Below are positions 1 through 11,600 of a DNA stretch of 64,000 nt, piece by piece. Source of the DNA: Siphonodentalium dalli (taxonomy: Eukaryota > Mollusca > Scaphopoda > Gadilida > Siphonodentaliidae); the NCBI GenBank assembly GCA_032622095.1, contig CP136067.1, positions 59,809,899-59,873,898 on the forward strand. Direction: 5' to 3'. Within the stretch, counting starts at the first letter, position 1. Every line of letters starts with the position of its first letter. A program made the translations under genes and the position numbers. Under the pieces are notes generated by a model. That model had not been told where the DNA came from and searched no databases. It saw only the letters and a list, made by a program, of their open reading frames with translations.

Positions 1-300
1 TTTGTAAAAACCTACACTGTTTAGACTGTTATCCGTTCATGGATGAATCAACTATATATATGTAAGAATTGTTAAGTGAATCCAACGCATGTACGCCCAT
101 TATGTGTGAAGAATACAACTATATCATCAGTCTTATATTATACCAAAATTTATATTATATATCATAATTGAACGATATTTTACTGTATTGCCACTTAGGC
201 TATGGAAAAAACTAAACCACAAAAGTATCGTTGTCTACACTACTATAGATAAAAAAAACTTGTATCACCATTATATGCTGTCATTTGGGATCAGAGTCGG
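1..300. other. AT-rich flank, nothing identified
   Basis: I see no open frame of useful length, no repeat shared with the rest of the window and no RNA gene here. Confidence 0.5.
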
Positions 301-452
301 AATATAATTATCTAAGTTTGGGAGTGTGCAGGAAGACGACCAGTAGGTCATGCCATCCCCCAGTAATATATACTATATTTTGTTTGATTTTTGTATTATA
401 CATTATCATGTTTGTTATATATTACTAAATAAAATTGAATTGAATTGAATTG
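301..452 (+). mobile_element. Probable 3' end of a non-LTR retrotransposon
   Basis: The stretch ends with AATAAA (428-433) followed directly by about four tandem copies of TTGAA. A poly(A) signal running into a short A/T-rich microsatellite tail is typical of the 3' end of CR1/Jockey-group non-LTR elements. No coding part is present, so this would be a severely 5'-truncated copy. It does not obviously match the 3' ends of the two larger elements in this window. The call rests only on the tail structure. Confidence 0.4.
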
Positions 453-1646
453 TTATTAGACGGTGTCACAAGTTTGAAGTCAGAATCTCTGTAAGTGCAT
501 TCTATTTACAACCACAGGGGTCCGGGAACTTTAAAAAAAATATTTATCTATACCTATATTTGTGAATGTCTGTATTCTATATAAATTCACGAGGGATCTT
601 CTAGATGGCTCCAAAGGGGTCTAATAGGGGTAATTTCTTACGAGAAAGATAATCATCATAATGGTGCAGATTAGAAATGTACATGTACACATCACTTGAC
701 GGTATTGGGGTAAGGGACACAAAGTGGGAGGGGCAAAACAATTCCACACCGCTTTAACCTGGGAAATGACGGGTCACCACTCACCCTGCTAGTTATATCA
801 TATTTAGAGGATATTTCTTGTTTGGTTTTATATTAGACCCTATATCAGCTCGAGGTAACCTCATATCTCTATCAACCTGAGGTCGAAGGCTGATATGAGC
901 TTACCGAGGGGGGGGGGGGGGCTGAACTCAGGCCTATATATTAAAACCAACCATGTACTTGTACCAAGCAATTTACCCTTTCTATTAAGTAGTTATTTCT
1001 TATGAGAAAGATAATCATCATAATGGTGCAGATTAGAAATCTCTACACTGATGTTATTGGGATCAGGGACAAAAAGTGTGAGGGGCAAAACAAGTCCACA
1101 CCGCATTAATCTGGGCAACGACAGGTCACCCTGCTAGTTATATAATACATGTACATGTATTTATAGGATATTTCTTCGTTGGTTTGATATTAGGCCCTAA
1201 ATCAGCCTGAGGTAAACTCATATCACTATCAGCCTGACGTTGAAGGCTGATATGAGGTTACCGAGGACTGAAATCACCTTTTTGTTTACTATTTTTATAA
1301 CACATTTTTAAAAACTATTTTTATAACAAACCGTCATGTCATAAAACTTTCAGGTGATCTCAGATATAGTTTTCCCGCTTGCTACGTTCCAAACATTTTT
1401 GCGAACTATAAAATGTCCCAAATTGGTTGTACGGTATGTATCTAATATACCAGAAAATATGAAATAAAATCAATATTGTCAGATGGAAGCATTTCCGGAC
1501 AGGGGTTTTCAATTCAAATTTATTATTTTTAATATTTCATACATATTTCAGGAAACTGCTGCATATAAAACTTGGTTTAGGGAGAGATCTTTAAACTGTA
1601 ATTACATTCAAAACCAAGATTATTCCTTAAATGATAATTTTGAGAG
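451..1646 (+). repeat. 1250-bp tandem duplication, copy 1
   Basis: The sequence beginning TGTTATTAGACGG recurs at an offset of exactly 1250 bases (451 and 1701), nearly identical for over 1.1 kb. The copy contains a second-order repeat: 639-910 and 989-1265 are diverged versions of each other, each with an inverted motif around GGCTGATATGAG and a GAGGTTACC-type end. A G-tract of about 15 bases lies near 908. The short frames here are not conserved between copies and are not called as genes. Confidence 0.9.
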
Positions 1647-1700
1647 GGGGGGGGGACTGATTTTCTAATCTTTCAACCTAAATCAAAGTATACTGGTACA

Positions 1701-3116
1701 TGTTATTAGACGGTGTCACAAGTTTGAAGTCAGAATCTCTGTAAGTGCATTCTATTTACAACCACAGGGGTCCGGGAACTTTAAAAAAAATATTTATCTA
1801 TACCTATATTTGTGAATGTCTGTATTCTATATAAATTCACGAGGGATCTTCTAGATGGCTCCAAAGGGGTCTGATAGGGGTAATTTCTTACGAGAAAGAT
1901 AATCATCATAATGGTGCAGATTAGAAATGTACATGTACACAGAACTTGACGGTATTGGGGTAAGGGACACAAAGTGGGAGGGGCAAAACAATTCCACACC
2001 GCTTTAACCTGGGAAATGACGGGTCACCACTCACCCTGCTAGTTATATAATATTTAGAGGATATTTCTTGTTTGGTTTTATATTAGACCCTATATCAGCT
2101 CGAGGTAACCTCATATCTCTATCAACCTGAGGCCGAAGGCTGATATGAGCTTACCGAGGGGGGGGGGGGGGGGCTGAACTCAGGCCTATATATTAAAACC
2201 AACCATGTACTTGTACCAAGCAATTTACCCTTTCTATTAATTATTTATTTCTTATGAGAAAGATAATCATCATAATGGTGCAGATTAGAAATGTCTACAC
2301 TGATGTTATTGGGATCAGGGACAAAAAGTGTGAGGGGCAAAACAATTCCACACCGCATTAATCTGGGCAACGACAGGTCATCCTGCTAGTTATATAATAC
2401 ATGTACATGTATTTATAGGATATTTCTTCGTTGGTTTGATATTAGGCCCTAAATCAGCCTGAGGTAAACTCATATCACTATCAGCCTGACGTCGAAGGCT
2501 GATATGAGGTTACCGAGGACTGAAATCACATTTTTTTTTACTATTTTTATAACACATTTTTTGTTACTATTTTTATAACAAACCGTCATGTCATAAAACT
2601 TTCAGGTGATCTCAGATATAGTTCTCCCGCTTGCTACGCTCCAAACATTTTTGCGAACTATAAAATGTCCCAAATTGGTTGTACGGTATGTATCTAATAT
2701 ACCAGAAAATATGAAATAAAATCAATATTGTCAGATGGAAGCATTTCCGGACACGGGTTTTCGATTCATATTTATTATTTTTAATATTTCATACATATTT
2801 CAGGAAACTGCTGCATATAAAACTTGGTTTAGGGAGAGATCTTTAAACTGTACTCTTTGGGATCCAAATAATCATACATGTACGATTATTAATTTTCTGC
2901 AAAAAATCCATAATTTATGACTTTTTACTTGCCACAACTGACAATGACTCTGAAAAAAAATTCACCCTGTACGATTATTTGGGTCTGTACGATTATTTAA
3001 ACTGGGATAATTTTCCACCCTGTATGATTATTTGGCACTGTACTATTATTTGGATCCCAAGAGTAATTACATTCAAAACCAAGATTATTCCTTAAATGAT
3101 AATTTTGAGAGGGGTT
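1701..3116 (+). repeat. 1250-bp tandem duplication, copy 2 (with insertion)
   Basis: Second copy of the unit at 451-1646, with the same internal second-order repeats (about 1890-2160 and 2245-2525) and a G-tract near 2160. It is longer because a 211-bp insertion (2853-3063) interrupts it. Past the insertion, homology resumes at AATTACATTCAAAACC and ends around 3116. Confidence 0.9.
2853..3063. mobile_element. TA-flanked MITE, absent from the sister repeat copy
   Basis: The element starts CTCTTTGGGATCCAAATAAT and ends with its near-exact reverse complement, so the terminal inverted repeats are about 19-20 bp. TA dinucleotides flank it at 2851-2852 and 3064-3065. The sister copy at 1581-1600 reads straight through with a single TA, so the unoccupied site is visible in the same molecule. 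Internally TGTACGATTATT and variants recur at least four times. A TA target suggests the Tc1/mariner superfamily as mobiliser, which is inference. Confidence 0.85.
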
Positions 3117-3175
3117 TATGAGTTTACCTCAGGCTGATTTATAGGGTCTAATATTCAAACCAACCAAGTACCGGG
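3107..3175 (-). repeat. Inverted fragment of the 451-3116 repeat
   Basis: The reverse complement of about 3110-3165 matches the segment around 1168-1228 (TTGGTTTGATATTAGG through CCTGAGGTAAACTCAT). The tandem array is therefore closed by an inverted piece of itself, which suggests the ancestral unit was a fold-back element. Confidence 0.6.
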
Positions 3176-3299
3176 TAATGTCCTATCTATTTATTACGGC
3201 AGTTCGCCTCTTAGTAACAGTGTAATATTGACAACTCTTTCCAATGAGTGACATCCCAAAAAATCTGTATCTACGCATTATTTAACAGTGAAATAGAAT

Positions 3300-3405
3300 T
3301 ACGCCATGTCATAAAGCCATATTACTCGGATCCGTGATGTCATAATATCATATTACTCTAATTAGTGATTTCGTAAAACGATATTACTCGATTTAAGGCA
3401 AATTG
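3300..3405 (+). repeat. Short degenerate tandem repeat
   Basis: Three degenerate units of roughly 35-40 bp share GTGATGTCATAA and ATATTACTC. No further function is visible. Confidence 0.5.
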
Positions 3406-4690
3406 AAGTGATATTCACCTAAGTACAAATGGAGTTTGATAACAAGCCATACTGGGCAAAAATGTCATATCTAATTAATAATTTTCGAACAAATTTTGGA
3501 CCGATATACATGTACCCTGTAGCCATCTGTATGAAACTTCCTTCCAATGGGGTGCTGCCGGAACATACATGTATCAATGTGGACCCCCCTCCCCAAATGG
3601 GGAGACTCCCTAGCCACGCCCCTGATTTCATTGGAAATAAAGTATAATGTGCAATGGAATGAATAGCCAATAGGCTGCTGGCATTTCGTGCCATGGAAGT
3701 TTGACATAGAGATGTTTCGCACAAGGGTTCTGGACATTTCATACCGGTATCAGTTCATGTATCATTTCGACAATTCATACCATTGAGTATACCAGTATTA
3801 TTTAAAAAAAATAACATTAAATGTACTCAATCCGATTCGATGGTTCCCATATCATCAGATTCCATCAACAACATGTATGTATACAATTGCCCAAAACCTG
3901 TTATTTATCAACATTTTGTTCAACGAGATTTTTCCGGTTTGTCAAATATCTGACACAAAAAAGCCACTTGCTTTTAGAGTTATCCATCTTCATCAGCAAC
4001 TTGGTCCGAGACCGTCTTCTCGTCGACTTTTTACTGGGCCACTAAAAAATTATCGATGGTGAAAAATAATAGATTTCAAAAATCGATATCTGATCACTCT
4101 CAGCTTTGTTGGGTGGGTTCCTCGATTCAAATAAAATATATGTTTTACCCCCGAAGCCAAGGAAATAGTAATATTCAAGCGTTAAATCGGATTATGCATC
4201 TTTAACTTTGTCGCCACAATTTCAATTTGTTCATTTGTTTCGCAAAAAAAGAAAGAAATATGTTAACATGTAAATGTCGGGTTGTCATCACGAACGTTAA
4301 ATCATGAACATGTTCGCTTTCATTAAGTTAACAAAATTAAAATAATTTTTCACATACGAATGACCAATCATCATTTGTGGGAATCGACGAAACATACCGG
4401 TATATGGTGTGAAATGACAAAAAACATGGTACGAAACAATTAAACTTTATGTGTCATTCAAATTAAGGGTACACACTGGCCATAGTAGGAAAAGTAGTTT
4501 GAGCCATCAAACGGACCTGGATGAATCGCCGGGCGATCGGTCTTCCACAGTAAGCATGCATCTGGGAAGAGGGGAGTCAATCTAATTAACTGTTATCTAT
4601 AACCAATACTTAAAAAGTATAAAAACAATAACAATTTATTCTGATTTCTTTTGAAACACACAGAATAATTATTTACTGAGAATATTCAAT
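3406..4690. other. Unassigned non-coding stretch
   Basis: Several overlapping short frames exist on both strands around 3420-3740 but none shows domain-like composition, splice signals or homology to the rest of the window. No repeat or RNA structure was recognised. Confidence 0.4.
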
Positions 4691-4714
4691 ATAAACATGA
4701 GGCCCTTTTCACAT

Positions 4715-5470
4715 TTATTATTTAAGCGCAAATATTAAGTGCAAATATTTGCGCTTAAGCATAAATCATTTGCACTTAAGCGAATGTCATTTGCACTTAA
4801 GCACAAATATGTGTCCATCAATTTATTTGCGCTTAAGCGCAAAGTGTAAATGATTTGCGCTTAAGCGCAAATACCTAACACTTCCTTACTTCCCTCTGAT
4901 TGTGAATGATGGAGTCCATCTCATAGTATATTATTATGGGCCCATAGTAGTAGCCTCATACAGACTCGAAAGTTGAAAAGTCGAAAGCATCTCTGTCCCT
5001 GGTGTCCCAAGAATTGGTGCCTCACTCCCAGAGTTCTAGTATATTTTATTAAAGGGACATCTCCTGCACAGATATATACCATTTCCATGGCCATAAAAGG
5101 GGAATTAGGGGTTACTGGGGGCTTGCTTCCCTCGTGGTGTACTTATTGATTTGAAATAGTTGGGAAACCCCATATTTTCTTATTATCAGCATCCCTGTCC
5201 CCAAGAATGTGTGTCTCCATCCCAGAGATCTAGTATATTTTATAAAAAGAAGCATATCCTGCACAGATCTATACCATTTCCATGCTAGGGGCTACTGCGG
5301 ATTGCTTCCCTCATATGATGGGCCTATATATAGACTTGAGTGATGTGTTTAGACCTATGCCATTTAAAATTAATTCAGGGAGATCAATGCATTAATATTT
5401 ATGTGCACTTAAGCGCAAATTATTTGTGCTCAAGCTCAAATATGATATATTTGCGCTTAATGCATAAGTA
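4715..5470. repeat. Palindrome cluster (TTGCGCTTAAGCGCAA) with internal direct repeat
   Basis: Perfect or near copies of the 16-bp palindrome TTGCGCTTAAGCGCAA and half-sites occur many times at 4715-4875 and again at 5400-5470. Between the two clusters lie two diverged direct repeats (about 4985-5160 and 5208-5320), both carrying CCCAGAG..CTAGTATATTTTAT and CCTGCACAGAT. This resembles a non-autonomous element with palindromic ends, or a tandem binding-site array. The class cannot be decided. Confidence 0.6.
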
Positions 5471-5509
5471 ATTGTATGCATCATATAATTTGCACAGTTC
5501 TGTCAAATT

Positions 5510-5825
5510 CTTGTTAAAATATGACTAGATTCATAACGGTGATTTTTGGTGAAATTTCATACCGAGTTCTGTATAATCGAATTATTGAGGGATCGGAAGG
5601 GACTGGGATCACACGAATGACATATTGCATTGCTCCAATGATAACTTAACATGAACTATACAAAATGAAGTCACATTTCCGAACCAGTTCCATACAGCAG
5701 AACCTGATCTAGAAGATATTAGCGAAAAACGTCAAATTTCATCTTTCAGCTGCCATTTTGACGACCATCTTGGACGGGGAGTTCCAATTTTACCCTAAAA
5801 ATGTGGCATTATATCTCTCAGAGTC
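5510..5825 (+). repeat. Dispersed repeat, arm of the 14810-17490 fold-back family
   Basis: Diverged copy of 17200-17490, with shared blocks ATATGACTAGA, GAGGGATCG, GACATAT.GCATTGCTCCAATGAT and CATCTTGGACGGG. It is also inversely related to 14810-14940. Only one arm is present here. Confidence 0.7.
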
Positions 5826-5829
5826 ATAC

Positions 5830-6760
5830 GTACTGAATATGCCTCATTTTAAATGGTATATTTTATGGTAAGATTAATTGCGACATTTAGTAAATTATAT
5901 AATCATGAAACGCTCTTTAAATTTGGAAAAACCCTTAAAAGAGGGGTTAAAGTGAAATTTCAGCGTGGCTCCATATCTAATATCAATACTAGTAAGTATG
6001 TGAATAAGTACATATGTGCAAAGTTTCATGCTTTAGTCACAATTTTAAGAATTGCCTTAAAATTTTACTTAATCTACTCCACTATAGTGAATATTTATCA
6101 TCGTTTGATTTGCACCGTGTGAACTACTACAAATCGTCACACCGACATGACATTGGGAATTCCCATGTTTATTTATATATTTCTGATGTAACATGAATAA
6201 AGTTTCTTCAAACATAACCAGCAGAGACCTCTAGCGTCAATTCGTGTTTTAATAATTAATTTCAAATTCCTACTGATTGGTTTGACCGGAAATAGTTGAT
6301 TTCGCAATTAGATATTGATTCGAAACCTATTGAATTGAAATAGAACGTCATTAATTGTGCATTGGTGATAATTTATATATATAAAATATATGAATGACAA
6401 TAACTTGAATAAGGTCTATTAGTTTGATAACGATAATCATTCCTCGTGGGAAATCGTCTATTCAGACTATTGGTTTGAAATATGTTTATTGATTAAGAAA
6501 ATATGTCTATTGAAACGGAATGTACGTTTATTGAATATGCGCGAATCTTACTAATTGTTTGTTATTAGATATTAGTTGAACAATGAATACTATTAAATTA
6601 AAATAGTACATTAATTTTGCATCGGTCAACATTGATTATGTATCTATATCTATTAAAACGGAATTGTCTCTTATTCAATCCAATAGCGACTATTGGTTGG
6701 AAAATGGAGACTATTGATTTGAAATAGATTGTAATTGTTTTCACAAACCACTATTAACTT
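5830..6760. other. Non-coding; weak repetition of a TATTGATTTGAAATA motif
   Basis: AT-rich sequence. Between 6420 and 6740 the motif CTATTG.TTTGAAATA and relatives recur loosely. It could be the intron or 3' flank of the minus-strand gene beginning at 7438. No downstream exon of that gene was recognised. Confidence 0.4.
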
Positions 6761-6841
6761 TTATTTCATGTAATTCCCGACCGAATGGCCGCCCATACTA
6801 TCTGAGAGAGTTTTCGCATACGATTTTGGATATATACTTAC

Positions 6842-7438
6842 CGCCTCGTCTATATCATCGTCGTCCGCATATTCCACATATTTGTCATGGAGTACTCTCA
6901 ATTGTGTTCTCAAAGCGTGTATAACAGCTTCATCTCTGTGTATGATGGCCATCAACGATTTGTATTCTTGGGTTCTATTGACCGACGTCATCTCACGTAC
7001 TTTGGCAATATTGAAATCGATGTTCTTCTCGAAGTCAGCTTTCAGTTGGATGATTGCATCCGCAAGTAACTGTCGATAGGTGTGCTTCAACGACTCCTCT
7101 TTCGCATAATGAATTCGGCGAACTTCTTGCTCACGTTGCTTCATGGTCTCATATAAATCCGTCGCTGTCTCATTGACTCGCTGTTCATATCTTGCGCTTG
7201 CGTGAATTGTTGTTTCCGCAATATCCTCCTGCAGATAGGACACTTCCGATGTGAGGGTCTGCAATGACAGCTCTGCCTCTTTCATGTTGATGATTTCAGA
7301 TAAGTCTGTCTGTGAAAACGCGTTCAGTGTCGTGAGCCCAAGCCCATGCTCTTTTTCAAGACTTGTCCGTGATATTGATGTTGCTGCAGAGCTATAATTC
7401 CGCAAACCCGACGTATATAGCTTGCTGTTGAACATCAT
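6842..7438 (-). CDS. Coiled-coil protein, first coding exon (possibly C10orf67/DUF4709-like)
   Basis: A minus-strand frame of 225 codons starts ATGATG at 7438 and would run to 6761, but a strong donor (GCG|GTAAGT, intron GT at 6841-6840) lies in phase 0 after codon 199. I therefore read 7438-6842 as a first coding exon of 199 codons. The protein is Lys/Glu-rich. Residues about 45-165 form heptad-rich coiled coil with FSQTD, YEQRV, TMKQREQEVRRIH and YRQLLADAI; an acidic YADDDD follows near the exon end. The composition and the SQTD-coiled-coil order recall the uncharacterised C10orf67-type family, but I recognise it only tentatively. This is the most host-like coding sequence in the window. 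Downstream exons would lie below 6840 or outside the window. Confidence 0.6.
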
Positions 7439-9173
7439 GACTGAAGTATTGAACTAAAATGACCGAGAGTATCCGTGGACTACGACCACGCCCTGCAAAC
7501 CTTGAAAATGACGTTACCTATTTAGAATCACGACGTAATATTACGTGTCATCTGCGGGCCACTAACAAACTATACACACCAGAAGCGTTCAGCACTTATG
7601 ATCTGTATGTATACATGTGGGTGGTGTGTGGCTCCCCGAGGAATCGACACGAACAACAACAACAACAGCAGCAACATGGCAGAACTATTGTCAGAGGGTT
7701 ACTATGGGTCCATTTAAGTATTAATGTCCTCGAGCCTTTGACATTAAATTTATAAAGTTAGCTTTGGCAGTATGGGCTCTGTCAATGAATTCTCAGTCTT
7801 GGTGGGCAGGGTCAATGGAAAGTTCATATTACCTTTTGATGTCTTCATATAGCATTTATTCATTCATTTATAAGAATAACACATCTTGATTATCATCATC
7901 ACCATCAGCAGTGCTGTTAGATTTTACGCTTTAATAGTCATTAATTGTGAACCGACCAGAAAACGATGATTTAATTTGGCCAATTTTTTTTTTATTTTGC
8001 CAAAAAACATTTGGCTAAAGTTTTTTTCATTTGGCTATTAAAATTTTCATTTGGCTAAACTTTTGGCTAAAGTTTTTTTCGGTCCAGCGTGAACACTGAT
8101 TCAGCACATACAATCGAACATCATCCACAGACTGGCATAGTCTGATAATACATCTAACACACAGAGTGTTATAATACGCCAATATAGATATTGGCCCTGC
8201 AACCAAATGCAAATATATTACCATTTGCATGATAAGCACGCATATGTGCATACACAAATATATGTTAAAGGAACTTGAGGAGTTCCTGAAAATACAAGAT
8301 ATGCCAGATATCCAATCTATATCTATTTAATTGAGATATCTACAAACTGGCATCTCAGGTTATCTGGAGATAACCTCACAAAAGTAATCACATTAAAATA
8401 TAATTAAAATAGGAAATATACTTTATGTCAAAACGGGACAAACTCTACTCATTTACTTGAAGACAAAAGTTATTATAAAAACATTGGTTATAACGATAAA
8501 ATATAGAAACTGTGAACATACCAGTTCAATGAGACATAGGCCACTATGTCAGGATCTGTATACAACGATAGTCTAAACAACTTGACGACATCTTGACGAC
8601 AAAATAAACTAAGACTTTAAGACAATAACTTTCCGAAGACAACTTTACTTTCTGACCAACTAATCTAAAACCCCGCGAAACTGTTTAACCTTTGACAACT
8701 TTACGCGCGACCATGTGTCATCCAATCAGCTGCGAGCTTACCTGTACTATTTGAAGTGGCAGTACTAGAGCGTTTAGCATTGGGCTGAAGTAACAGTGAT
8801 AAGACAGGGACGGATCGAATACAGCGAAGTAGAGAGGGTAAACGGGATGTCGTAAATACCGGTGATATGGATGAATATGTTAGCTGCTAGTTGTCAGTAT
8901 TAACTTGTATTAGTTGTATATAAACTAGGGCTAAATTACACCGTCACACTATTAAAGACGATTTATTATTTTTTTGGCAACTCAAACAAAAACCAAAATG
9001 GGAGAATAAATTTTAGGGGATAAATTTTACAAACCTTTTTTTTAGACCCATGTGTATATCATTACAAAACTGACATTCCGGCAATTCTTGAGTAATTGAC
9101 ATTAAAGAATTTTTATTTTGGTTTTTCGTTTTGCAATCAATGATTATAAGATGACCTAAATCTCAACGATGCA
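7439..9173. other. Upstream flank of the coiled-coil gene; simple repeats
   Basis: Contains a CAA/CAG tract (7651-7675) that makes a spurious Gln run on the plus strand. At 7975-8090 a TTTGGCTAAAGTTTTTTTC motif is repeated several times. A CCAAT box-like ATCCAATCAG lies near 8720, and a minus-strand GTAAGC donor-like site near 8740 could belong to a 5' non-coding exon, but neither is proven. Confidence 0.35.
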
Positions 9174-9467
9174 ATGAAAGTAATCAGTAGCCTACACACT
9201 TATATAACGTCAGCCTGTTATGCTCTGTTATTTCTACATTGGGTTAACCTTGTTTATATTTTCTTATGGATGTGTGGGATATTTTACGGCTTGGTCGAAA
9301 GGAGAAACTGGAGAAGAGTTGTAGATTCTATTTATTACATGATCAAAAACCTCGACAAAACATACTTAAATCAACAAATGGGACGCGAAACTAACTCCAG
9401 CTTATATAAGCCATGCGATGACGTTTCACGTAACTATGCGTTGTTTGGCCGCGTAAAAAAAAAATAG
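9174..9467 (+). CDS. Hypothetical 97-aa ORF with hydrophobic N-terminus
   Basis: ATG-initiated frame. Residues about 8-40 are strongly hydrophobic (signal or transmembrane type, CYALLFLHWVNLVYIFLW), followed by a polar, basic tail ending in four residues VKKK. No family is recognised, no splice signals were identified and no homologue exists elsewhere in the window. It could equally be a chance frame. Confidence 0.2.
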   Translation: MKVISSLHTYITSACYALLFLHWVNLVYIFLWMCGIFYGLVERRNWRRVVDSIYYMIKNLDKTYLNQQMGRETNSSLYKPCDDVSRNYALFGRVKKK

Positions 9468-9714
9468 CCCCAGATAAATAAAGACTCTTTGGCGTATTTA
9501 ATGGCGTATATTTAATTACATAACTTTTCAAAACTCTTCATTCATTATAATTTGTTGGAAAGATATTGGAAGCCATAGTATATTGAAAATAGCGTATACG
9601 GAATGTAAACAGGCGACAAACCGGAAGTCAAAGGTCACATGACACTATTTCCTGTTATTAAACGCACGTTTATTATCACACTTTATCTATTGAATGGAAT
9701 AAGGGTAGGATCAT

Positions 9715-10005
9715 GTAATATAAAGTTATTATACAATTTTGTGTACAGTATGTGTTTTTCTTGTACGAGTCCAGATTGTGGTGTCGAGTCCAATATGACT
9801 TTTCACCACAACCTGGACGAGTACAAGAATATAAAGTTATTATACAATGTTGTGTACAGTATGTGTTTTTCTTGTACGAGTCCGGGTTGTGGTGAAAAGT
9901 CATATTGGACGAGACACGCCAGTGTCGAGTCCAATATGACTTTTCACCACAACCTGGACGAGTATAAGAAAAACTCATACTGTACACAACACTGTATAAT
10001 GACAT
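9715..10005. repeat. Nested inverted repeats
   Basis: CTTGTACGAGTCC..GTTGTGGTG and its reverse complement CACCACAACCTGGACGAGTACAAG alternate, as do GTCCAATATGACTTTTCACC and its complement. GTTGTGTACAGTATG (near 9849) pairs with CATACTGTACACAAC (near 9985). The fold-back leaves long frames open on both strands; these are by-products of the palindromes. Fragments of the GTCCAATATGACTTT motif recur at 10288-10331. Confidence 0.75.
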
Positions 10006-10444
10006 TTTTATTATCCATCTGTATGTTTATCCAAATTTTGGGAATAAAACTTTTGTGGTTATTTTTGGTATTTGTCGGCACTTAATTCTCTATAAAAGCC
10101 TGTATTTTGATCATCAGAAAGCATGATTGGAAAAGTAAACACGGAAGTGAGAAAAAAAATCAATGCGGAAGTGAAACGTCTGCTAAAATCCATCAGTGTT
10201 GCGCGCGCATCACAATTTCACAGATTCATTTCGCAATAGAGTTAATTCGTGACGTCACGGAGTCCCAATACAAAAGTGATATTGTACAGTCGGGAGTCTA
10301 ATATGACTTTCGGGAGTCCAATATGACTTTTTTCCAAGACTATCACGTGGCGGATTTTGCCCAATCGGAAATGGTGTTAGTTAAGGGATGGATAATAATA
10401 AACGGTTATATACAATGATATATGAAGTTATACCAGGAACTTCA

Positions 10445-10555
10445 TACATGTATGTCCGAGGATGATGATCAGGTAATATACTCAATCAGTAATCAGTATG
10501 GCAGGATGATGATGATCGAGTAGTATACCCAATCAGTAATCAGTATGGCAGATGC
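10445..10555 (+). repeat. Two-copy tandem repeat of about 55 bp
   Basis: GAGGATGATGATC..ATAC(T/C)CAATCAGTAATCAGTATGGCAG is present twice in direct orientation. Confidence 0.75.
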
Positions 10556-10629
10556 GTAATGCATCTTTCACGTTTCACTTACGGAGCTGACTTCCATTTC
10601 TTATTCGATTTTTTTTTAATTTCGCTAAA

Positions 10630-10960
10630 ATAAAGGGTGTTGTATTATAGGGTGGCCCACAAGACACTCTTACCACATAGCCCACACGATTCAAAATGGC
10701 AGCCGTCCAATGGGTTCAAATTGGGAACCAAGCCATTTCTCGGCCCCTTGGGCGATTAAGGTCAAATAAAGGGTTTTGTATGGTGGCCCGATGACATTCT
10801 AAACAACCCCCATGCACTCCGATCAAAAATGGCCACCGTTCAGAGGGTTCAAATGGGGCACCCATGCGATTTCTCGGCCCCTTGACCAATTTAGGTCAAA
10901 TAAAGGGCGTTGAAGGGTGGCCCCAAAACATTCTAAATATTCACCCACAAACTCCACCCC
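10630..10960 (+). repeat. Tandem repeat, period about 132 bp
   Basis: AAATAAAGGG..GGTGGCCC recurs with GGTGGCCC near 10651, 10782 and 10916. Each unit also holds AAAATGGC(A/C)(G/C)CCGT and CATTTCTCGGCCCCTTG. About 2.3 diverged copies. Confidence 0.75.
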
Positions 10961-11600
10961 GTTTATACGCACCCCCGTAACAACTATATATGTTTATACA
11001 TCTTAGGTAATTTATACTACGCTGATTTGGCAAACATCCGCTGTTTTGCTTGCCTATCGATCCACCTGAATCTTCACTAATTGGACATAATCACTGCCCA
11101 ACATCACACACAATACACATATATTGTTTACTTTGTCGATCCGGGTCCGCTTCCTAATCCACACAAACACCGGCCCTATGTACTTACATGGGGATCCGGC
11201 GAACGGAAACTCTAATGGCATCAACCCATAATCGATATCTTAACTAAACTTATATATGGAACCAATTTTACAACATTATCCCCCTTATAAGTTTGGAAAT
11301 TTTCTGACTGACAACCATATCGTCCTAACATTTTACCTGATCTAAGTAGAAAATGATTCGACTGTGGTTCAAACACAAATTCAATATTGACAACATATTG
11401 AGCAATTTCAATTTATTTCTGGTCCGATATTTCCAACTCTTTTGACAATTTTGACAAAATTGATACACCCTAACTACGCCGCATTACGTCCCTGAGTCCG
11501 GTGATATCGGTTGGGTTTAATTCATTTAGTCTATGGTAGGGATTAAATGCCGAAAAGTAAAACAATGGGTCCACCAACATAATGTCGGACACTTTTATGA
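10961..11600. other. Unassigned non-coding stretch
   Basis: No supported frame, repeat or RNA feature seen. Confidence 0.4.

Noticed and set aside
3419-3742. Three overlapping ORFs
   Set aside because: No conserved frame, domain or splice signal; equally open on both strands.
7459-7755. Plus-strand ORF with Gln run upstream of the coiled-coil gene
   Set aside because: The Gln run comes from a CAA microsatellite; the rest has no features and overlaps the likely 5' region of the opposite-strand gene.
9639-10085. ORFs on both strands with internal repeats
   Set aside because: By-products of nested inverted repeats; the Cys-containing repeats are mirror translations.
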